DNA of 64,000 nt from TMED8 sp038125725 (GTDB lineage: Bacteria > Pseudomonadota > Alphaproteobacteria > Rhodospirillales > Casp-alpha2): positions 62,001 through 126,000 of the forward strand of contig JAYPEK010000002.1 in the NCBI GenBank assembly GCA_038125725.1. Reading direction: 5' to 3'. The notes under the pieces are model-generated. The model saw nothing but the letters and a program-made list of their open reading frames with translations. It did no database searches and was not told the DNA's origin. Position 1 is the first letter of the stretch; every line of letters starts with the position of its first letter. A program made the position numbers and the translations under genes. Below are positions 60,451-64,000 of this stretch, in pieces.

Positions 60451-61122
60451 ATGGCCGAGGCCGCCGAAGACAAAGCCGACGACAATTCCGGCGACAAAAA
60501 GGACGTGGTTACCATTAAGAAGTACGCCAACCGGCGTCTCTACAATACCGCGACCAGCAGTTACGTGACGCTCGACCACCTGGCCCAGATGGTCAAGGAC
60601 GGTACCGACTTCGCCGTGTTCGATGCCAAGACCGGCGAGGAGATCACCCGCTCGGTTCTCACCCACATCATCGTCGAGGAAGAGAGCAAGGGTCAGCACC
60701 TGTTGCCGATCTCGTTCCTGCGCCACCTGATCAGCTTCTACGGCGACAGCCTGCAGGCGGTGGTGCCCAACTACCTCGAACATTCCATGCAGGCCTTCGC
60801 CCACAACCAAGAACAGATGCGCCGCGCCGTGCAGGACGCCTTCGGCGGGCTGACGCCGTTCGGCCAGTTCGAGGAGATGGGCAAGCAGAACATCGCCATG
60901 TTCGAGAACGCCATGAAGATGTTCTCGCCCTTTTATCCGGCCGGCTCCGGACCAACGAACGGCAAGGCCGCGCCGAACGGATCGGCGAACGGATCGGGTA
61001 GCGGATCGGGCAACGGCGGCGCCGAACCCAAGAAACAGGATGCGTCGGAACTCGACACCCTGAAGAGCCAGCTCGCGCGGATGCAAGAGCAACTCGAGCG
61101 CATGTCCAAGGAAAGCGACTGA
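60451..61122 (+). CDS. phaR: PHA synthesis repressor PhaR
   Basis: A 223-aa protein. VVTIKKYANRRLYNTATSSY is the PhaR DNA-binding signature (PHB_acc_N), then YVTLDHLAQMVKDGTDFAVF and DAKTGEEITRSVLTHIIVEE. Next is SFYGDSLQAVVPNYLEHSMQ, the PHB-granule-binding region, and a Ser/Gly/Asn-rich linker before a coiled-coil tail (LARMQEQLERM). PhaR represses phasin and PHA genes and leaves DNA when polymer forms. It is divergent from the phaE-like/phaC genes. Confidence 0.95.
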   Translation: MAEAAEDKADDNSGDKKDVVTIKKYANRRLYNTATSSYVTLDHLAQMVKDGTDFAVFDAKTGEEITRSVLTHIIVEEESKGQHLLPISFLRHLISFYGDSLQAVVPNYLEHSMQAFAHNQEQMRRAVQDAFGGLTPFGQFEEMGKQNIAMFENAMKMFSPFYPAGSGPTNGKAAPNGSANGSGSGSGNGGAEPKKQDASELDTLKSQLARMQEQLERMSKESD

Positions 61123-61135
61123 CCGCTCTCGGTGC

Positions 61136-61992
61136 TCAGCGCAGTTCCCGCACCACCCTGAAGCCCAGCCAGTAGCTCTTCACGCCCGGCGGATTCTTGG
61201 CCCGGTAGGCGGCGCCCGCCACTTTCGAGAAATAATAGAACGAGCCGCCGCGGATGACGCGGTTGTTGCAGTCACCCTCGGTGCGGACCGAGGCGTCCTT
61301 GGGCGCGCCCCGGTGGTCGGGGTTCCAGCAGTCCGCCGTCCATTCGAAGACGTTGCCGGCGGTGTCGAAAAGCCCGAACGGGTTGGGCTTGAACGATCCG
61401 ATGGGCAGCGTGCCGTGCGAGCAGCAGGAATGATCCTTGGGCGTGCAGCATTGGCGCGATTCACAGTCGCGGCAGTTGGCCATTTTGTTGCCGACGTCAT
61501 CACCCCACCAGAACTGCGTCGTGGTGCCGCCCCGGTGCGCGTATTCCCATTCCGCCTCCGACGGCAGCCGGTAGGTATGGCCGGTCTTGGCGGAAAGCCA
61601 TTTCAGGTAGTTCTGCGCCTGATGCCAGTCGATGTTGATCACCGGCCGGCGAATGGTGCCCCAACGGTGGTCGTCCGGCTTGTGCAGGCAGCCGCCTTCG
61701 GCGACACAGGCGAACCATTCGCGGAAGGTGACCTCATAGCGGCCCATGGCCAGCGGGCGTTTGATATTGACCCGGTGCGCCGGCCCGTCGCGCTTGCGCG
61801 AGGAACCCAGCCCCATGATGTAGATGCCGGCCGGGATCACTACCAGTTCCGGACAGGTGTCGCAGTCCTTGAAGACGCTGCCGACGGCCGGCTTCTGCTT
61901 CTGAGCAGGCACCGGTGCCGGTGCCTGCGTTTGCGCCTGCGCGGCGGCGGCGCCGAACAGGATGGCAATGACGGCGATGAGCCGGATCAACT

Positions 61993-61996
<4 letters not shown>
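61136..61996 (-). CDS. exported formylglycine-generating-enzyme-like (SUMF1) protein
   Basis: A 286-aa protein with a signal peptide (MKLIRLIAVIAILFGAAAA). The core is an FGE-sulfatase fold: VVIPAGIYIMG, MGRYEVTFREWFACV, RLPSEAEWEYAHRGG, PNPFGLFDTAGNVFEWTADC and VIRGGSFYYF. Between residues 174 and 194 is a six-cysteine insertion (CRDCESRQCCTPKDHSCC), and a CDTC pair lies at 45-48. No sulfatase gene is near, so the substrate is unclear. It follows queG with a 4-bp overlap. Confidence 0.86.
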
Positions 61997-63132
<1,136 letters not shown>

Positions 63133-63221
63133 GCGGCGGTTTCCGGCGGCAACGGGTGCTGGACCATCGGGCGCACCATACTATATATGTGCGCACGGAA
63201 CAGAGCGTTTAGGAAACCTTG

Positions 63222-63707
63222 ATGGCGATCCGATTTACCATTCTCTACGTGGCGCTGATCGTGCTGGTCAACTGGGGCTTCACGGTGGTGCCGCTGATGC
63301 CGTTGCCGGGTGGCGAGATGTGGCCGCCCATGTCGCTGGTCGTCGGCCTGGTGTTCGTGGCGCGCGACTACGCGCAGCGCGAAATCGGCCACAAGGTGAT
63401 CATCGCCATGCTGGTCTCGGCGGCGCTGAGTTACGTCATGGCCAATCCGTTCGTCGCCGTCGCGTCGCTGAGCGCCTTCCTGATCAGCGAATTCGCCGAT
63501 TGGGCCGTCTATTCCTTCACCCGCCGGCCGTTCAGCCAGCGCGTGCTGCTCTCCAGCGTCATCGGCACGCCCTTGGACAGTGCCGTGTTCCTGGCGATCA
63601 TCGGACATTTCTCGCTCGTCGGCGTGGTGGCGATGACGCTGAGCAAGATGTTGGGCGCGCTCGCCGTCTGGTGGCTGGTGCGCCGCCGCGAGGCCCAAGC
63701 TGCCTAA
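63222..63707 (+). CDS. VUT-family transporter (queuosine-precursor-type)
   Basis: A 161-aa protein from the ATG at 63222, with AGGAAAC upstream. It has five or six hydrophobic segments, including LYVALIVLVNWGFTVVPLMP and VFVARDYAQREIGHKVIIAM, the RDYAQREIG being a VUT/YhhQ hallmark, and later VIGTPLDSAVFLAIIG. VUT/YhhQ proteins take up queuine precursors such as preQ0/preQ1. The position next to queC and queG supports this. It overlaps queC by about eight bases. Confidence 0.87.
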   Translation: MAIRFTILYVALIVLVNWGFTVVPLMPLPGGEMWPPMSLVVGLVFVARDYAQREIGHKVIIAMLVSAALSYVMANPFVAVASLSAFLISEFADWAVYSFTRRPFSQRVLLSSVIGTPLDSAVFLAIIGHFSLVGVVAMTLSKMLGALAVWWLVRRREAQAA

Positions 63708-64000
63708 AGCCGTCATCCTGCTGTCGGGCGGGCTCGATTCCGCCACCGTTGCCGCCGTCGCCCGCGACCAGGGCTACAGCCTTGCCGCCATCAGCTTCGA
63801 ATACGGCCAGCGCCACCTGGGCGAGTTGGAAGCGGCGAAACGGGTGGTTCGCGCGCAGGGGATTCACCGTCACCATGTGGCGCGCATCGACCTTCGCGCC
63901 TTCGGCGGCTCGGCGCTGACCGACGACATCGACGTGCCGAAGGGCCGCGACGACGAGGCCATCGGCGAGGGCATCCCCATTACCTACGTGCCGGCGCGCA
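63700..64000 (+). CDS. queC: 7-cyano-7-deazaguanine synthase (partial)
   Basis: The protein reads PKAVILLSGGLDSATVAAVA, the SGGLDS PP-loop ATP-binding motif of QueC, then SFEYGQRHLGELEAAKRV and TDDIDVPKGRDDEAIGEGIP. It runs off the right edge. QueC makes preQ0 from 7-carboxy-7-deazaguanine and ammonia. In this frame the last upstream stop is at 63640-63642 and no ATG, GTG or TTG occurs before the SGGLDS motif; CTG at 63700, with GAGG before it, is the best start. It overlaps the VUT stop by eight bases. Confidence 0.9.
   Translation, partial: MPKAVILLSGGLDSATVAAVARDQGYSLAAISFEYGQRHLGELEAAKRVVRAQGIHRHHVARIDLRAFGGSALTDDIDVPKGRDDEAIGEGIPITYVPAR

Overview
The window is 64 kb of high-GC, gene-dense DNA from an alphaproteobacterium, most likely a Rhodospirillales-type organism. 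Supporting signs are the polyhydroxyalkanoate (PHA) block with phaR, the ftsE-ftsX-ydcF-plsC order, argH-lipoprotein-lysA-TIGR02302, a short class II nrdJ, a PAS_5 protein, DUF2125 and DUF3426 proteins, an NsrR-type Rrf2 regulator and a GAAC-N7-GAAC SOS box. There are no rRNA or tRNA genes, no CRISPR array and no prophage. Both ends cut through genes: an FkbM methyltransferase at the left and queC at the right.

Layout. 1-8.5 kb: FkbM methyltransferase, HAD phosphatase, PAS_5 protein, DUF4197 protein, an old-yellow-enzyme/flavin monooxygenase pair, a low-GC membrane-protein gene, a HIG1-like protein and the cobalamin adenosyltransferase. 8.5-17.9 kb: SPINDLY/OGT-type glycosyltransferase, an unknown 389-aa protein, a GIY-YIG gene inside an inverted-repeat unit, an SplB-like radical SAM gene behind an SOS box, a GcvA/VtlR-like LysR regulator divergent from a 43-codon gene, two TIGR04283/TIGR04282 glycosyltransferases, a bacterial voltage-gated Na+ channel overlapping a bacteriohemerythrin, and a TlpA thioredoxin. 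18-28.5 kb: argH, small lipoprotein, lysA, TIGR02302, DUF3426 and ftsE-ftsX-ydcF-plsC. 28.5-33.5 kb: nrdJ, VOC protein, and a CBS protein with an ArsB/NhaD-type transporter. 33.5-35.7 kb: a nitric-oxide locus of nsrR, a DsrC-like gene and nnrS around a palindromic operator. 35.7-46.6 kb: TPP enzyme, catalytically odd SDR, aldolase-type PLP enzyme, MASE3 histidine kinase, ChaC, DMT exporter, DUF2125, an exported YqgE, pirin, and a BCCT transporter broken by one stop codon. 46.7-51.6 kb: a mandelate-racemase relative and the aromatic/histidine genes tyrA, hisC and a chorismate mutase. 51.6-56.6 kb: GST, TPR protein, acyl-CoA carboxyltransferase and an FG-GAP protein. 56.6-61.1 kb: the PHA genes phaB, phaA, phaC, a phaE-like gene overlapping phaC by 200 bp, and phaR. 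61.1-64 kb: an FGE-like protein with queG, then a VUT transporter with queC (queuosine).

Functional links. The PduO-type adenosyltransferase supplies the cofactor used by the B12-dependent ribonucleotide reductase. phaA and phaB make (R)-3-hydroxybutyryl-CoA for PhaC, with PhaR and TGCA-rich inverted repeats at both promoters as likely control. The NsrR locus links nitric oxide sensing to NnrS and to a DsrC-like protein lacking the usual penultimate cysteine. queG, the VUT transporter and queC form a queuosine group. Gene identities rest on reading motifs by eye; no database search was run.
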